64,000 nucleotides of DNA from Anisodus tanguticus (GCA_034509755.1 CM067542.1:24247001-24311000), one strand, 5' to 3'. Shown: positions 46,727 to 59,239, counted from the first letter of the stretch. Notes: generated by a model from the sequence alone, not told the origin. Made by a program: numbers and translations.

Positions 46727-47199
46727 GCGGATCTTTGCATCATCTATTAACCTAAAGAGGGTAGGAATCTAGATGGTAGTTTATTCAAGTTATTAACAAA
46801 GTCTATCAAATAACAAACATGTAGTATGGAAGCGGTTATTATTAGCTTAAAATCCATTTTTTAAATAAAAGTCTATAACCTTCAACGAATATTAACATCA
46901 TAATTGCAGAGACTACACTTATCAAGATTATAATTAAAAACACTTAGTCTAAAAATCATTTCACAGGCGGATCTTCGCATCATCTATTAACCCTAAAGAG
47001 GGTAGGAATCTAGAAGGTAGTTTATTCAAGTTATTAACAAAGTCTATCAAATAACAAACATGTAGTATGGAAGCGGTTATTATTAGCTCAAAATTCATTT
47101 TTTAAATAAAAGTCTATAATCCTCAACCAATATTAACATCATAATTGCAGAGACTACACTTATCAAGATTATAATTAAAAACACATAGTCTAAAAATTA
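46727..47199. repeat. 240-bp tandem duplication at the viral edge
   Basis: 46727-46966 and 46967-47199 are nearly identical (both start GCGGATCTT.GCATCATCTATT). It lies between the truncated LTR and the viral leader. It may be a duplicated part of the viral leader or of the insertion site. Confidence 0.9.
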
Positions 47200-48122
47200 T
47201 ACCTCTTGGAGATTTTTCAGGTCACTGGAATGCTCACTCACCCTGGCTCTTTACTCACTTTCTTCTTCACTGATAACGAGATAAATGGCATAGGTGTTAG
47301 GAGACTCAATAGACTCTTCCTAAAAATCCTTTAGAGATGAGGGTCTTTGGACTAATATGGTTCTAAGTATAAACTTTCAAAGTATTTTTTTTTCTCTGGT
47401 ATTGTGATATTGTTATTGATATGGATTATAGACTAAGAAAGTGTTTAGCTAAGCATGGGAGAAAATATTCAGAAGATAGAAATTCTTGTATTTCAAAAGT
47501 TGGTTTCCAACGTTACATTGAGGCGCCTTATACAGATAACCTCGGCTGATTGCATTATTGCTATGTTACAAAAGTTTAAAGAGATAAGTACTACTTTTGA
47601 AAAAGTCTAAAAGTGTGCAGTATCTTGTGTGCCATAATTTCAGATATTTCATAACGTTGTTTGTCTTTGTTGAAGATTTGTCAAAATTGTCAGTTGTCAT
47701 CTTCGTCCTTGATTCTTCGTAGGTCCGACGGCTTTATAATTGCTTAGGTTGGCTGCTACTTTCCACAAGTGTTTTGCAAGTTGTCTTCCATTTGATCTCG
47801 GATGTCTTTGTAGTATAGATTGTTGATATATGGTAATATATGGGCTTACTGTAGTTAGACTACATTGGGTCGTATCAAAGTATTACATTATGGCTTGTTG
47901 TAGTTAAACTACATTGGGTCGTATCATGCAAAAGGATTAGTTTTCTCCTTTTATTGTAGTATTAGTGACATTGTTAACATGTTTAGTACTGATCACAAGT
48001 CTTTTCTTTTGCCTATTATCATCTAATATTGTTCTAATAATTCCTTGGCGTGTTTATGCTTCAGGTTTATAATTCTGTCATGGAGGTTCGTCAAATCAAT
48101 AATATCTTGTGATACTATATCA
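47200..48122 (-). promoter_or_regulatory. Pararetroviral intergenic region with promoter-like sequence
   Basis: Non-coding between the last ORF and the leader. A TATA-like box (TGTATAAGG, minus strand) lies at 47526-47534, preceded by an upstream stretch with TGACAACTGACA-type repeats (about 47690). The layout matches the single large-transcript promoter of the family. Not tested for activity; the linked genes are defective. Confidence 0.55.
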
Positions 48123-49033
48123 TTATTGTAGTATAAGGTTATCAGTTCTTCCACATGTAGTTCCAATAATACATGCCTTTCGGGCGCGTAACATGTCTTC
48201 AATCTTGGATTTTAAAGTTAACAACCCAATAGCTCGTTTGGCACTGAGCCATTCTTGAAATTTATCAATAGTACAAGGAATTTTTATTTTCAAATCTCCA
48301 TCGTCTCGACTAATATTACTATTTTTTCCTGTCTTAAATAGTTGACAAATTACTATAGGTTTTCCTGTTAGGTCAGTAGAAGCATCAAAAAGTTGTATGT
48401 CGTATGTTCCCTTACCAAAGGAATCCATCATCGCTTTTACAAATTCTATAATAACACTGGGTAATTTACAAATGTTATGCAAAGTTTCATCAATTATTAT
48501 TTTATCAATAAAGCCGTAAAGAAAGAGTTTTGTTATTATTTTTGGGTTTGCGTTTTCGCTACATAAAAATCTTGGATATTTGCTAAGTTTAGCACTTCGT
48601 AAAATATATGGGTTAGCTTTGTAATAAAAAACAAAAAGGAATGGCGATAGCAGAAGACCTTTCACCCTATCAAGGATGAGTTTAAGGATAACTTGTTTAT
48701 TTTTTCATAAGCACTAACATAGCCCGGTGCAAATTTCAGTTTGTCACACATTGATATTGCTGATGTTTGAGAAGATGATGGTATTGATGAAGGCATGATT
48801 GCAAGTTTAGATGTAAAAGTTTTTGGGAGTGTAACAAGAATATTTGGTTTTTCTCTAATATGTGTAGGGGATTTCAAGGCTTTTAGGTTTTGAAAGACTC
48901 GTAGAGCTTCTGTAAGTTGTTTTACCAGATGTGTATTTTCTTGTAATTTGATTGTAATGATTTCATGGTTTTGGTTGATGATTTCTACAACATTAGTAAT
49001 ATAGTGTTCAAAATTATCACTGGTTACTGACAT
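48123..49033 (-). pseudogene. Last pararetroviral ORF (transactivator/viroplasmin position)
   Basis: Two overlapping minus-strand frames. 48662-49033 (ATG at 49033) reads SVTSDNFEHYITNVVEIINQ with heptad-like spacing and ends at a stop; 48123-48665 continues in another frame (NPYILRSAKLSKYPRFLCS, VIIEFVKAMMDSFGKGTYD, KPIVICQLFKTGKNSN). The position after RNase H and the size fit the inclusion-body/transactivator protein of related viruses. I see no diagnostic motif, so the name rests mainly on position. A frameshift near 48662 breaks it. Confidence 0.55.
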
Positions 49034-49039
49034 TGTTGT

Positions 49040-50850
49040 ACCTGCTAAGAAAATCAGCTAAAACATTCTTAGTTCCAGATATATTTTTGACAATAAAATC
49101 ATAACAACAAAAGAATGATTGACATTTTCTTCTTTTGTTTAATTCTGGTAAATGATCTATTTTGTTCGTAATGAAAGCTCTTACTTGCGTGTCATCAGTT
49201 CTAACAGCAAATTTTACTGGTAATAAGTGATAATGAAATCTTTTTTATTCCAAATTTTACAGCTAATAATTCTTTTTCATTGATATGATAATTTTTCTCG
49301 TTTGGCTTCCATTTTCCACCTCCATATCCACAAATTAGTGGTTTTTCTTTATCTATATCATCTTTATCATAAGCTATGAGGATTGCTCCCCATCCTATAT
49401 CACTAGCATCAGTAAAAAGTTCTAGTTGATCTTGTTCCGTTGATATTCTATGTTTCGACAAGGCTTTTACTTTTTCCTTGATTTCGTTTATAGCTTTAGT
49501 ATGTTCTTCTTTCCATTCGAATTTTATGTTTTTTCTAGTTAATTCTTGCAATGGCTTTCTTAAGAACGGTAAATCTTTTATATGGTCTGAAGCATAATTC
49601 ACTACTCCTAGAAATTGTTGTACTTCTTTTTTTATTTTCTAATTTATCTTTAAAATTCTTTATTTTTGTTACAACATGTTCTTGCAATTGTAATCATTCT
49701 TTATATATAATGTATCCTAAATATTCAATACTATTTTTGAAGATTTTAAATTTCTTTTCAGATAATAATATTTCATGGTGTCTCACATTTTTTTATAAAT
49801 TCTTCTAGATGTATTATATGATTTTTCAAATCATCACTATATAACATATACTATACAAAATTCTGTTAATTTTCTGAACACTTGGTTCATTCTTCTTTGA
49901 AATATTTGTGGTGCATTTTTTAATCCAAATGGTAGTATATTTCATTCATAGTGTCCTTGGGGGACACTAAAGGCTGTCAAAAGTTTTGATTCATTTGTTA
50001 ATTTAATTTTTCAAAATCCACTTTTACAATCAAATTTACTAAACTATTTCTTTCCTCCTAATCTGTTAATAAGATTTTTTTTGTATGGTAAAACATATCC
50101 ATCAAATATTGTCTTTTTATTTAATTCTGTATAATCAATTACCATTTTAGCCTTTTCTCTTTTTTGTTCACTATGTTTTCTTACTAAAAAGGCCGAGCTA
50201 CTGTGTGGCTTTTACTTTCTTGTATCATTTTTAATTCTAATAATTCTTTTATCTGGGTTTCAAACTCTTTTTGATCTGTTGGACTATATCTAATAGGTTT
50301 AGATCTAACTGTATCATTGGGATTTATCAATTTGATCTCAGCGTATATCTTTTCTTTTTCCCATAATTGTATTGAATTTTCTCCAAAATTCATTTTCAAT
50401 ATATTAAGATATTTTTCTTTTAATAATTGTAGGTTATTATCCCTATCTGATCTTATGTTACACAATCATAATGTTTGTATTGGTAATACTCTCTTTAATA
50501 TTATCCACTTATTACAAGGCGTTTTTAAACTAAAAGTATTATTATTTATAACTTGTGTTTTAAAGAAATGTAAGAAATTATTTTCTAATAATACTTGTTG
50601 TTTCATATGATCTTCTTGATATATTATCGGTAATCTATTTATTGTTTTATTTAACATTATTCTCATATTTTCTGCTATTATATCTAATTTTTTCATTTGT
50701 TCATTAAATCCTGATACTCTTGTTCTATGAGTCTTAGATCTCTTCCACCTATGTAATTCTAATACTTCTTTTCTCGCTAGACATAAGTCTGCTCCACTGT
50801 TTATAAAGATTTTTTATTTTATCATTTTATTAGGCTTATATTCTATATGA
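49040..50850 (-). pseudogene. Pararetroviral protease-RT-RNase H, broken
   Basis: From the 5' side: a retropepsin-like start near 50800 (FINSGADLCLA, with Asn where the catalytic Asp is expected); 50184-50465, RT fingers (KIYAEIKLINPNDTVRSKPI, KEFETQIKELLELKMIQESK); the palm near 49830-49870 has a stop and a short deletion that removes the double-aspartate of the YxDD box, leaving YSDDLKNHI after it; 49201-49602, connection and RNase H (LELFTDASDIGWGAIL, NEKELLAVKFGIKK); 49055-49205, RNase H end (GTKNVLADFLSR). Many stops and frameshifts. Not functional. Confidence 0.85.
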
Positions 50851-51299
50851 ATTATATATATTGCTACCATTTAATTAGGTTGGTCAGTACCTTGTATTTC
50901 TATTTCTTTCATTATATTATCCATCATTTTGATTTCTTTCCATGTTATTTCATTCAATCTTTCCCTTATTCTAATAAGTTCCTTAGTTACTTTTCTATAT
51001 CAATCGTGATAATATTTATATTATGTCCCATTAGTAATTGTACTAACTTTGTAGGCATATTTTCTTTCACATTGTATCCAATAATATATTTCTTCTAATA
51101 TTTTTCTTTTTCTTTCTTGCAATTCCATATTATTCTAAACTACTTTCACTATCTGAGTTTTGGTTAATAAAGTTAATATTTTCTGGTTCTGTTTCACTTT
51201 CTTCATCAGTTTGGCTGACATAAAAGTCTTCATATTCATACCATTTATTATTGTCTTATTTTATCTGTTGTAGATTCATTATAAATTGTGTTGTATTTA

Positions 51300-53175
51300 T
51301 ATATTTTACACATTTTTTCTTTAGCTTCGGGCATTTATTAGCATAATGTCATTTTTCATTACAATTCCAACTTTACATTCTTTAGGTTTTTCTTCTAAGG
51401 GTTTTATATACTTTCTTTTCCTAAATTTTCTTTTGTGTCTAATTTTTTTCCTGGTCTCAGGGGTATTTCTATATCTTTTAAACCTCTTTTTCCTGTAAGG
51501 TTTGTAATACTGTTTATTGTAATTATTATATTTTTGATATCTTTTTCTTTTTGATATTTTTTATTCCTAGAACTTTCTTATGTTTCCTTTCTTTCCTTTT
51601 ATCATCACATCCAAGTACTAGTCTTTTATCCGTAAATCCACATACTTCTCTTAATCCTAGTTTCTTATCTTTTTTATTTTTTTGTTGCATTTTATATTCT
51701 TCACATTTTCGCATTAAGTATGCTCTTAGTTCCCTTATCCTTTCTCCTAATGTATTTTCTCTTAGTTCTAGTTGGGTATATTCTTTTGATACTTCAGTAT
51801 TGTATGGTGTTGGTAAGTGATCATAATAAAGTTGTTGATAAATTAAACATTCTTGTGGTAAAAATCTTGCTTCATAAAAGAATTTACTAAAACTTACAGT
51901 ATATTCTGGTAATTTATTAATTTTACAGCATTTCATGTTATTTAATTTCATTATAATTTCAGTTTTTCTTTCTGCAAATACATTTTCTCGTGCTACTAAC
52001 CATTTTTCTCCTAAAAATTCTCTTTTTAATACAATATCAAATATCATTAACATAGATTTTCAATCTCTTGCATGACTAAATACTTCTCCTCTTAATTGGT
52101 ATGTTATAGATTTCATCCAATATGCTACTTTTCCAATTAAAGTTTAGATATTAAGTCATAAATGTAATCCAGGTTATCAGTGTGTGTAGAGTTCATTAAT
52201 GTTATATACATTCCAAGATTCCAATCATTTATTCTTCTACCTATTTCTTGTTCATCATAAACATCATCTAAATATAGGAAGTATCCATTAAAGTTTACAC
52301 CTTGTGACATTGATCCTACAAATTCTTTAAATTCAGTTTGTTGTCCTATTGGTAGATGTTTTGGTAATCTAGTACGTCTTCTTGTTATTATTTCTAAATT
52401 AGGATCAATTAGTTCTTCCTCAAGATAATCATTAGTATCTTCATTTACTATATCATCTGTTTCTATAGGTCTGTTAAATTCATCTTCTATATTGCTTTCA
52501 TGTTCTTCTTCTATAATTGCATTTACATTTTTCAATTTTTCTAAAGATTCTATTATTTGATTATTTTCTTTTGCTATTTATGAGTTTTCTTCGTCATCTA
52601 CTTCTTCTATAAATTTTGCTACTTGTATCTCTTGGTTAGCTAATTCAATATTACTATCTTTGTCTGTATCACTATCAGTTTTTGCACTACTAGTAGTGCT
52701 TTCATCACTTGTTTTGATTAAGTTCCTTACTTTCTCTTTCTCTTTTAATCTTGTCATTTGTTCTTTTAGGATATGTAATTCTTCTTTTAATTCTTTCATT
52801 TCTTGTTTTACTTTATTTTATTCTTCTCTCGTTTGTTTTAATTCTACCTTTGTTTCTTTTAGTATTTTCTTTGTATCCTTAAACTTATGTTTATATTTTT
52901 TATATTTACTTAGTCATTCTTCATTAATATGTGATTTTAATTTGTGTTTTCTTTTTGTAATTCTGATATTTGTTGTTCTTGTTTTTCGAACTTTAGGAGT
53001 AAGTATTCAATTTTTTCTGTGTCAGTTAAATATATATTTTCACCTTTTTTATTAGTATCTGGTGTGTTTTTAGAGTCTTTTTTTTATTGGTTCATACTTG
53101 TACCTCTCTTTTTCTATTATATCTTTCTCATGATTTTTAAGAAATGTAATTACACTATGTTCTTGATTTTCCATT
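51300..53175 (-). pseudogene. Pararetroviral coat protein with coiled-coil acidic N-terminus, broken
   Basis: ATG at 53175 (MENQEHSVITFLKNHEKDII). A long K/E-rich coiled coil follows (about 52578-53000), then an acidic stretch (52400-52560), the start of the capsid domain at 52137-52400 (KEFVGSMSQGVNFNGYFLYL, INDWNLGMYITLMNS) and its main part at 51526-52053 (WLVARENVFAERKTEIIM, YEARFLPQECLIYQQLYYD). A lysine/arginine-rich tail follows, with a zinc-knuckle-like segment near 51325-51385 (WNCNEK, a stop, then HYANKCPKLKKKC) reached through a frameshift. Several stops. Confidence 0.75.
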
Positions 53176-53179
53176 AAAA

Positions 53180-53840
53180 TTGTCCCTTTTTATTTAATAT
53201 TGCTAGGCTATCTAATGTTTTTTCTATTGATTCTGATAATTTATGTTTTATTTTACTAATATCTACCATTATATGTTTTTTACTTCTTCTTCATGCATCT
53301 ATTGGTTCTAATTCTGGTTGTGTAGTTGTAGTATCTATTATTTTTTCAATTGTTTTTTCCTGACTTGTACTAGGTTCATCTTCTCCTATTATTTATTTTT
53401 CTTTATTTATATGTGCTACTAAAACATTATGTTGTTCTAATATTATTTTAAACGTTGGTACTTCAGATACATTCCATAATTTTGTTAATTCTTCTCTTAC
53501 TAATTGTTGCATTTGTGTCAGGTTTTCTCTCATTTCATCCATTATTATCAGGGTATTTTTTATCTGTTCTTTTACTATTATTTCATTCCATATCGCATCA
53601 ATTTTTTCATTAAAATTATTCAGGTTTATTTATTCTTTTCTTCCATCCATTTCCCATATCTATCCATATTTTATCAATTTTTTCACATCGTTGTTCTAGT
53701 TGTTGTATATCATTTTCTGATTCCATCTCTTTTGCAGTGTATTCTAGGTATTTAAGTTGAGATATTATTTCTTCTGATAAAACTGTTTTTATTATTTTTA
53801 ATTTTTGTTTTTTCTTTTGTATTTTTCTTTGGATATTCAT
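53180..53840 (-). pseudogene. Pararetroviral coiled-coil ORF (virion-associated-protein-like)
   Basis: ATG at 53840, only a few bases after the movement-protein stop, the tight spacing usual in this family. 53616-53840 reads IQRKIQKKKQKLKIIKTVL and SENDIQQLEQRCEKIDKIW, a coiled coil. The rest (53180-53610) is split by stops but reads MDEMRENLTQMQQLVREEL. By position between movement and coat protein genes it may be the virion-associated protein. Confidence 0.5.
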
Positions 53841-53844
53841 ATCT

Positions 53845-55123
53845 TATTTATAAATCTTGTTTTCCCTTGTTCATATATTCCAATTCCTTCGTTATTAATT
53901 TTGTAATCTATCATGGTTAAAAAGTCACTTCCTATAAATAATTCATTAAGATTATCATATTCTATTACTCTTATATTAATTTTATATTCTAAATCTTGGA
54001 TTTTGAATTTTAAATTAATACTTTTGGTTATTATTATTTCTCTTTCATTTTCAGGATAGGTACAAGTTTGTGGATCTATTAGATTACAGTCTTTTTCATT
54101 AATTATACTTATGTGTATAAAACTTTTAATAGCTCATGTGTTTATTTCGGCTATACAATCGGTTGTTATCATACCATTGAATATTATTACTTAATCCTTA
54201 ATCTATTACTGGATATATTTATCAAGTCTAATGTTCTAGGTTGCATAAATCTTAAGCTAGTTTCTCTTGATATCATTGGTTCTTTTTTAATACTTAGTCT
54301 AGATCCTTCTATCAGAAGATCTTTCTTTTTTTATCGTGTTATGGTTCTAGTACTAAAATCCATATATAATTCTTCTGGTATGGTTATTTTAGAATTTTCT
54401 TTATGTTCTATTTGTTCTAATATATCTTGATACATTTTTGGTACTAAGATATTCATTTCGTGTTGTTTCTGTACATGGTGATTTCTTGTTAAGGCATATA
54501 TCATTTTTGTTTCTATACTTATGACTTTACTACCTTGTGGCATATTTATTCCATCTAGTTTATAATATAGTGTTAGAGCTAAATCTTTATGTTCATCTTT
54601 TAATGATATACTAAAATCTGATTGTACTGTAAATTTTAGTTTTTGATATATTAAATTTTCTTTTATTACAGCTTTTAAAGCATCTTGTAAATTTCCTAAT
54701 ATTCTATCATCTAATATGTATATTTGTATAGGTGTATCTATATTTTTCTAAAAAATATGCCTTTATAGTAAATTATACTCCTCCAAAGTATATATTTCTG
54801 TATCTTTTAGCTTCTTTAGTTGATAATTTTGTTAATTCTCTTTTTATTATTTCATCTGTTATTAAATTTATTTTTGCTCTACCATTTACACTGGTTGTGT
54901 CTATTATATTTTCATGTTTTTGTGCTATATATCTTATTTCTTTATTTCTTTCAAACCATTTAGTTTTAAACATCTTCTTAATTGATAGCTCTTCTTTTTC
55001 ATCTTGTATTTTTTGATATAATTCTAGTTTAAAACTTAATGTTTGTGTCATTCCTCCTTCATATGCATCCATTTGGTAATATGTTTCATTAGAGTTTTTT
55101 ACTATTTCTTTTCTTTTATCCAT
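53845..55123 (-). pseudogene. Pararetroviral movement protein, broken
   Basis: 54773-55123 (ATG at 55123) reads KNSNETYYQMDAYEGGMTQT and AKINLITDEIIKRELTKLST, ending YRNIYFGGV; the frame then shifts. 54331-54543 continues PQGSKVISIETKMIYALTRN, HHVQKQHEMNILVPKMYQDI. The conserved block near IYFGGV and the order fit a 30K-type movement protein. The last part (about 53850-54010) reads IRVIEYDNLNELFIGSDFL, which looks retropepsin-like, although no active-site triad was found there. Frameshifts and stops lie between the blocks. Confidence 0.65.
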
Positions 55124-55189
55124 TTCTTAACCTGTCAATATATTTGTTTTCTACTATAATATATTTTTGATCTTTTATTTCATTATCTC

Positions 55190-55475
55190 TTCGGATTATT
55201 TATCTCAATTTTTCTTTCCTTAGTTTCACATTTTCTTCCTCTTTTTGTCTTAATCTTTCATCTTTTAGTGCTATCATATTTCTTAAGGTTGTAATAGTAT
55301 TTTCTTGTTCGTATATTTGTTGGGAATTTTCTTGTAAACGTTGATCTCTATCTTTTATAAGATTTATACTCATTCTACAACTTACTATATGTTGATTTAT
55401 ATATCTATTATATGTAAACGGTCTTTCAGCTATTATTTGAAGTTCTCTTAATTTATTTTCATCTATAATGACTTG
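55190..55475 (-). pseudogene. Small coiled-coil ORF upstream of movement protein
   Basis: A minus-strand frame without a clear ATG reads VIIDENKLRELQIIAERPFT, QHIVSCRMSINLIKDRDQRL, TTLRNMIALKDERLRQKEEE, then a stop. It is charged and helical. It is the first ORF of the viral block and fits the small first protein of related viruses. The right edge of the viral sequence is set here at about 55490. Confidence 0.5.
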
Positions 55476-55490
55476 TAGTCATCCATAAAT

Positions 55491-58400
55491 CTGTGATTAA
55501 ATCTGCTATAATGATCAATATTGCTACTTTGGATATCCAATTAAGTTAATTGATTATAGATTAGCTATTAGAGTAAGTTATTTAATTCTTGATTGTCTAT
55601 AAGGTTGATATATGTATAGAAGATTTGTATTTGGCCGTAGTTAATTGGATATGCTATACTATATGATGAAGAAGTTATCTTGGTGTTTGTTTAGTGAATA
55701 TTAAGAGAGTATCTAACTTGTTGAGTTACTTATCGTATATTAGGTGTGATGATAGGATCCAAATTCAACATTGAGTGATGTATTGAAATTTGAATGACTA
55801 AGAAGATGCTTTGAATACTTTAGAAGTTATATTTTGATATAGTTTTCTTACATTTGACCTTAGTCCGTCTAGCCTGTCCCTGTTAGAACGTAGTTGTATT
55901 CTGATTGTATCTTGTAGTGATCTGCTGATCAAACATTTATCTAGCAGTCATGTAAGCCATGTCTTTCCTAATGTAAGAACCTCAAATATGGCCTGGGAAT
56001 GATTATGTGTACCTGTATTTGGCATCACTAATCCTGTATATGTGAAAACTCATCCTTAAATGGACATATCATGTACCATGCTTGTTCTTCATGATTGTTG
56101 AATTGATTACACATCTTCCCTCATGTATTTAGACACAAGATAATCTTCATGCTAATGTATAAAGTATCACCTAGGTCTCATTACAACACATTCTGTTTGT
56201 TAAACCTTCCTGAAAGGCGTCCAGGGTAATGAATCTAGGAATTAAGAGTTCATCACTTGTCTGCTTGTGTCCCTATGTTGTGTCAAAATTGGTACTATGA
56301 TTGCTCTCTTTGTTCATGAATTACATCAGAATTGTATAAAAACTTGTCTACCTATATTAAGATTTTGTACCTAATTTATCATGTAATAAGTTTGTTTAAT
56401 ATGTGAAGGTCAGTTTTAAGTTTTTGTAAGTTTCATATCACTTCTAAGGGATTAGAATGACCAGTTAGGCTTGAATCGGGACCGTACATATTTTTCTTTG
56501 AGGTTTATAACTTAGAATCCCTGGTATGTAATCTCTAAATTATTACTTGTGATGCACCCATGTTCATCTTGATCTGTGCATGTATATGTTCTTATTTTGT
56601 TTTGGTTTTGGTTTGATCCCAAAGTGTTTGATTAATCTTGACTTATGAGATGCTCTGGTTCATCTTTCTAAGTGCTATTTTACTTGATACACAGTATGAT
56701 TGGGGTTTTTACATGTTTAGTATGAACCTGAGGATCCTGCACCTTGAAATGTCATCATGTTCAACATGGAGTTTGAGTGTATTTGTGTCTAGTGGTCCTG
56801 TCTTCCTAGTATTGCTCTGTTGTTTGATTGTTTGTTTACTCAGGTCTCTAGCATGATTACTCAAACTGGCAATATAATGTCATATTTACCCAAAGGTGTC
56901 ATTAGGTAACCTGAGCCATGGTTGTGTATGTTTCTCTTCTGTGGTTTTATTTAAAAAATCTAGTCCCTAAATAGTCATCTAGTCATACCTGTTTGCCCCC
57001 TCATGATTGCTTGAGTTAGCCATATCTCTCTCCCTTCCTACTATGTGTGATATTATGTGTTGGTCCTAACTTCATGTTTAATTTGCTCATTATTTTGATG
57101 TAGGACATCATAGAAGTAACCTTAGTTATATTTCATGCTCTGAGATTATGTGTTCTTATTATCCTTGTGTACGAAATACGGAGTATACAAATGACATATT
57201 CCGGGGTATACGAGAAGTAAAATGCTGGTATACATTAAGTGTATACCAGACTCCCCGAATATATTATCTCAGCTTTTATGTGTTCTATATATCAGTTCTA
57301 AATAACTGAGTGGTATGGGCTTCTAGCGTGAATGTGTGTTGGGCTTATATGGCATGTAGGTTGGCCTGCCTTCTTGATAATGTGTGTGTTTGGATTTGTC
57401 TTCTTTTTCCTTCTCATTTCTATGCAAGATTTGAAGCCCACTGTTCTAAGTAACTAGACTGTTGCCTATATTTCTAACCTCTTTTGGTTTCTGTTTTCAT
57501 CATATGTACACGAATTGTTATGTATATACACGTGTGTTTAATTCTGTACCCGCCTTTGTTATTTATGATATTGATAAGTTTTAGGTATTTTCTAACTCCG
57601 ATATTTATTTCCCCCTCCCTTTTGCATGACCCGGGCCACGGGCTGGCCCCACATCTTTCCTCTTTTACGATATCTGAGCCGTTGGGCCTTAGGGCTCAAC
57701 AATACATTTTGATCAAGTTCGGAGGCTGTCTAAAGGCCCAGCCATTGATAAAAATGTCATAATATTTGCAAGAAGGCCATGAATGAAAATGGCCTAGAAA
57801 TTAGGACTCATTTATACACAGGGACTGGTGGGCCGGTATACCCACCAGTCCATTTGCTTTCATTTTATCTTCATAGTTTGTTGTATTATTTACATACTAT
57901 TGGAACCCATAGGATAGGATCTAATTGGAGTTATATAGTCACCATTTTACGTTTTAAAATCATCATGTTATTTGCAATACTAAATACGGATTAATAAAAG
58001 GTATTGACTATTCATCAAGGTACTGCTTGGATTATTTTTTCCCTAATCAAGTTTGTAAAACTAATTTGGAAACGAAAAGTGGCTTAAATTATAGTTTACT
58101 TTGAAAAAGAAAAGGTTTTTTTTTTTAAACTTGGCCTTCTTTCAAAAGCATGGAAATTGATACAAGTCTTGGGCAGTAAATGTTTTAAAACTCAAGTTTT
58201 TATTTACTCTTCAATAAATGGGAAAGTCCGCTATAAGTATCGTTTTGGGTTAAAGGGAACAAACAATTAACGGTTGATCTCCTTTTAAAGTAAAGGATGT
58301 CTTTTTAAATTTTCAATTTCATAAAGATGAGTATTTGACAAAAAGAAATAAACAATTTTACTATCTCTTTATGAAAAAACAAAGGATTTTGCATCCTAAG

Positions 58401-58784
58401 AAAGAATTTCCAAAAGAAATTTGTTTACTCTTAAAGTGTATGTGAAAAAGTTATGTTTCCCGGTAAATTATTTAAATGACAATGTGCTTTCAATATTTTA
58501 AACTTTTAAGCAATAAAAGAAGTTTTTAATATACAAGACCTGAGTTCAATCATATCTTACTGATTCTTAATACTGGGGTGCCTAACACCTTTTTCGGAGA
58601 TCATTTGAGCCTTTACCCGAACTCTGGTTAATTTAGGATTTTTCTTTTGTTTGAAAAAACCTTTAAAAATGGTTTTCCTAGTTTTCTTTATAAATTAGGT
58701 GGTGACTCTAAATAAAAATAAATTTCAATAGTCCACAAGTTATTTACTAGGTTTTATGCCTCCGCATAAAAGTGAATAGTAACA
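55491..58784 (+). repeat. LTR-like non-coding region of the Ogre-like element
   Basis: No gene found over 3.3 kb. It ends ...TAGTAACA directly before a PBS-like sequence, so at least its right part is the 5' LTR of the element to the right. The left edge is not determined because the second LTR is outside the window; part of the left side may be host DNA. Confidence 0.55.
57198..57260. other. Imperfect hairpin in the LTR-like region
   Basis: A 9-bp stem CTGGTATAC / GTATACCAG (57225-57233, 57241-57249) with a 7-base loop is framed by a second pairing TTCCGGGG / CCCCGAA. Confidence 0.8.
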
Positions 58785-58786
58785 GA

Positions 58787-58804
58787 TGACGACTCTGCTG
58801 GAGA
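58787..58804 (+). other. Primer-binding site region of the Ogre-like element
   Basis: TGACGACTCTGCTGGAGA matches the TGGCGACTC-GCTGGGGA pattern that follows the LTR in Ogre/Tat and Athila elements, with a few changes. Confidence 0.7.
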
Positions 58805-59239
58805 TTAATTAGGTTCTAACCATAAGGGTTCCAATAATATAAAATTACTTTAATTTGCTTATATGTTTACTTTATTACAAATATTATTGTCATTCATGCA
58901 TATCATCTTCCGCCAAATGACAAATAACACAAATTTGCATCAGTGCACAAAGACGATTATATGAATTCACAGTCGTCCTCCAGTAAAAAAACAAAAAATA
59001 TTTCTTTGAAATTTGTTGAAAATTTAATTGGTTCATTTTCGTCCAACAGTCAACAACAATTCACCCCGGACAGTCCCCCGGGTACCCAAGTCATTTTATT
59101 AAGTCCACTCTAGTAAATCTAGGTTAGAGCTAAGTCAAATCCCTATTTGATTAGCGCATATTAACCCAAGAAGGGCTTTGAACATTTGAGACGGTGTTTG
59201 AAGCCCATTAGAAGACTACCTTCCGTATCCGCGCGGTCT

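Larger units (their letters stand above)
46727..55490 (-). mobile_element. Endogenous pararetrovirus (Caulimoviridae, solendovirus-like), decayed
   Basis: Minus-strand gene order: small coiled-coil ORF, movement protein, coiled-coil ORF, coat protein, protease-RT-RNase H, downstream ORF, then a leader with promoter-like sequence. This order with a separate last ORF fits the caulimo/solendo/cavemovirus side of the family, and the host group suggests a relative of solanaceous endogenous pararetroviruses. The length (about 8.7 kb including a duplication) is near one genome unit. There is no LTR and no integrase, as expected. Stops, frameshifts and lost catalytic residues in almost every gene show an old, non-functional copy. 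Genus assignment is inference. Confidence 0.85.
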
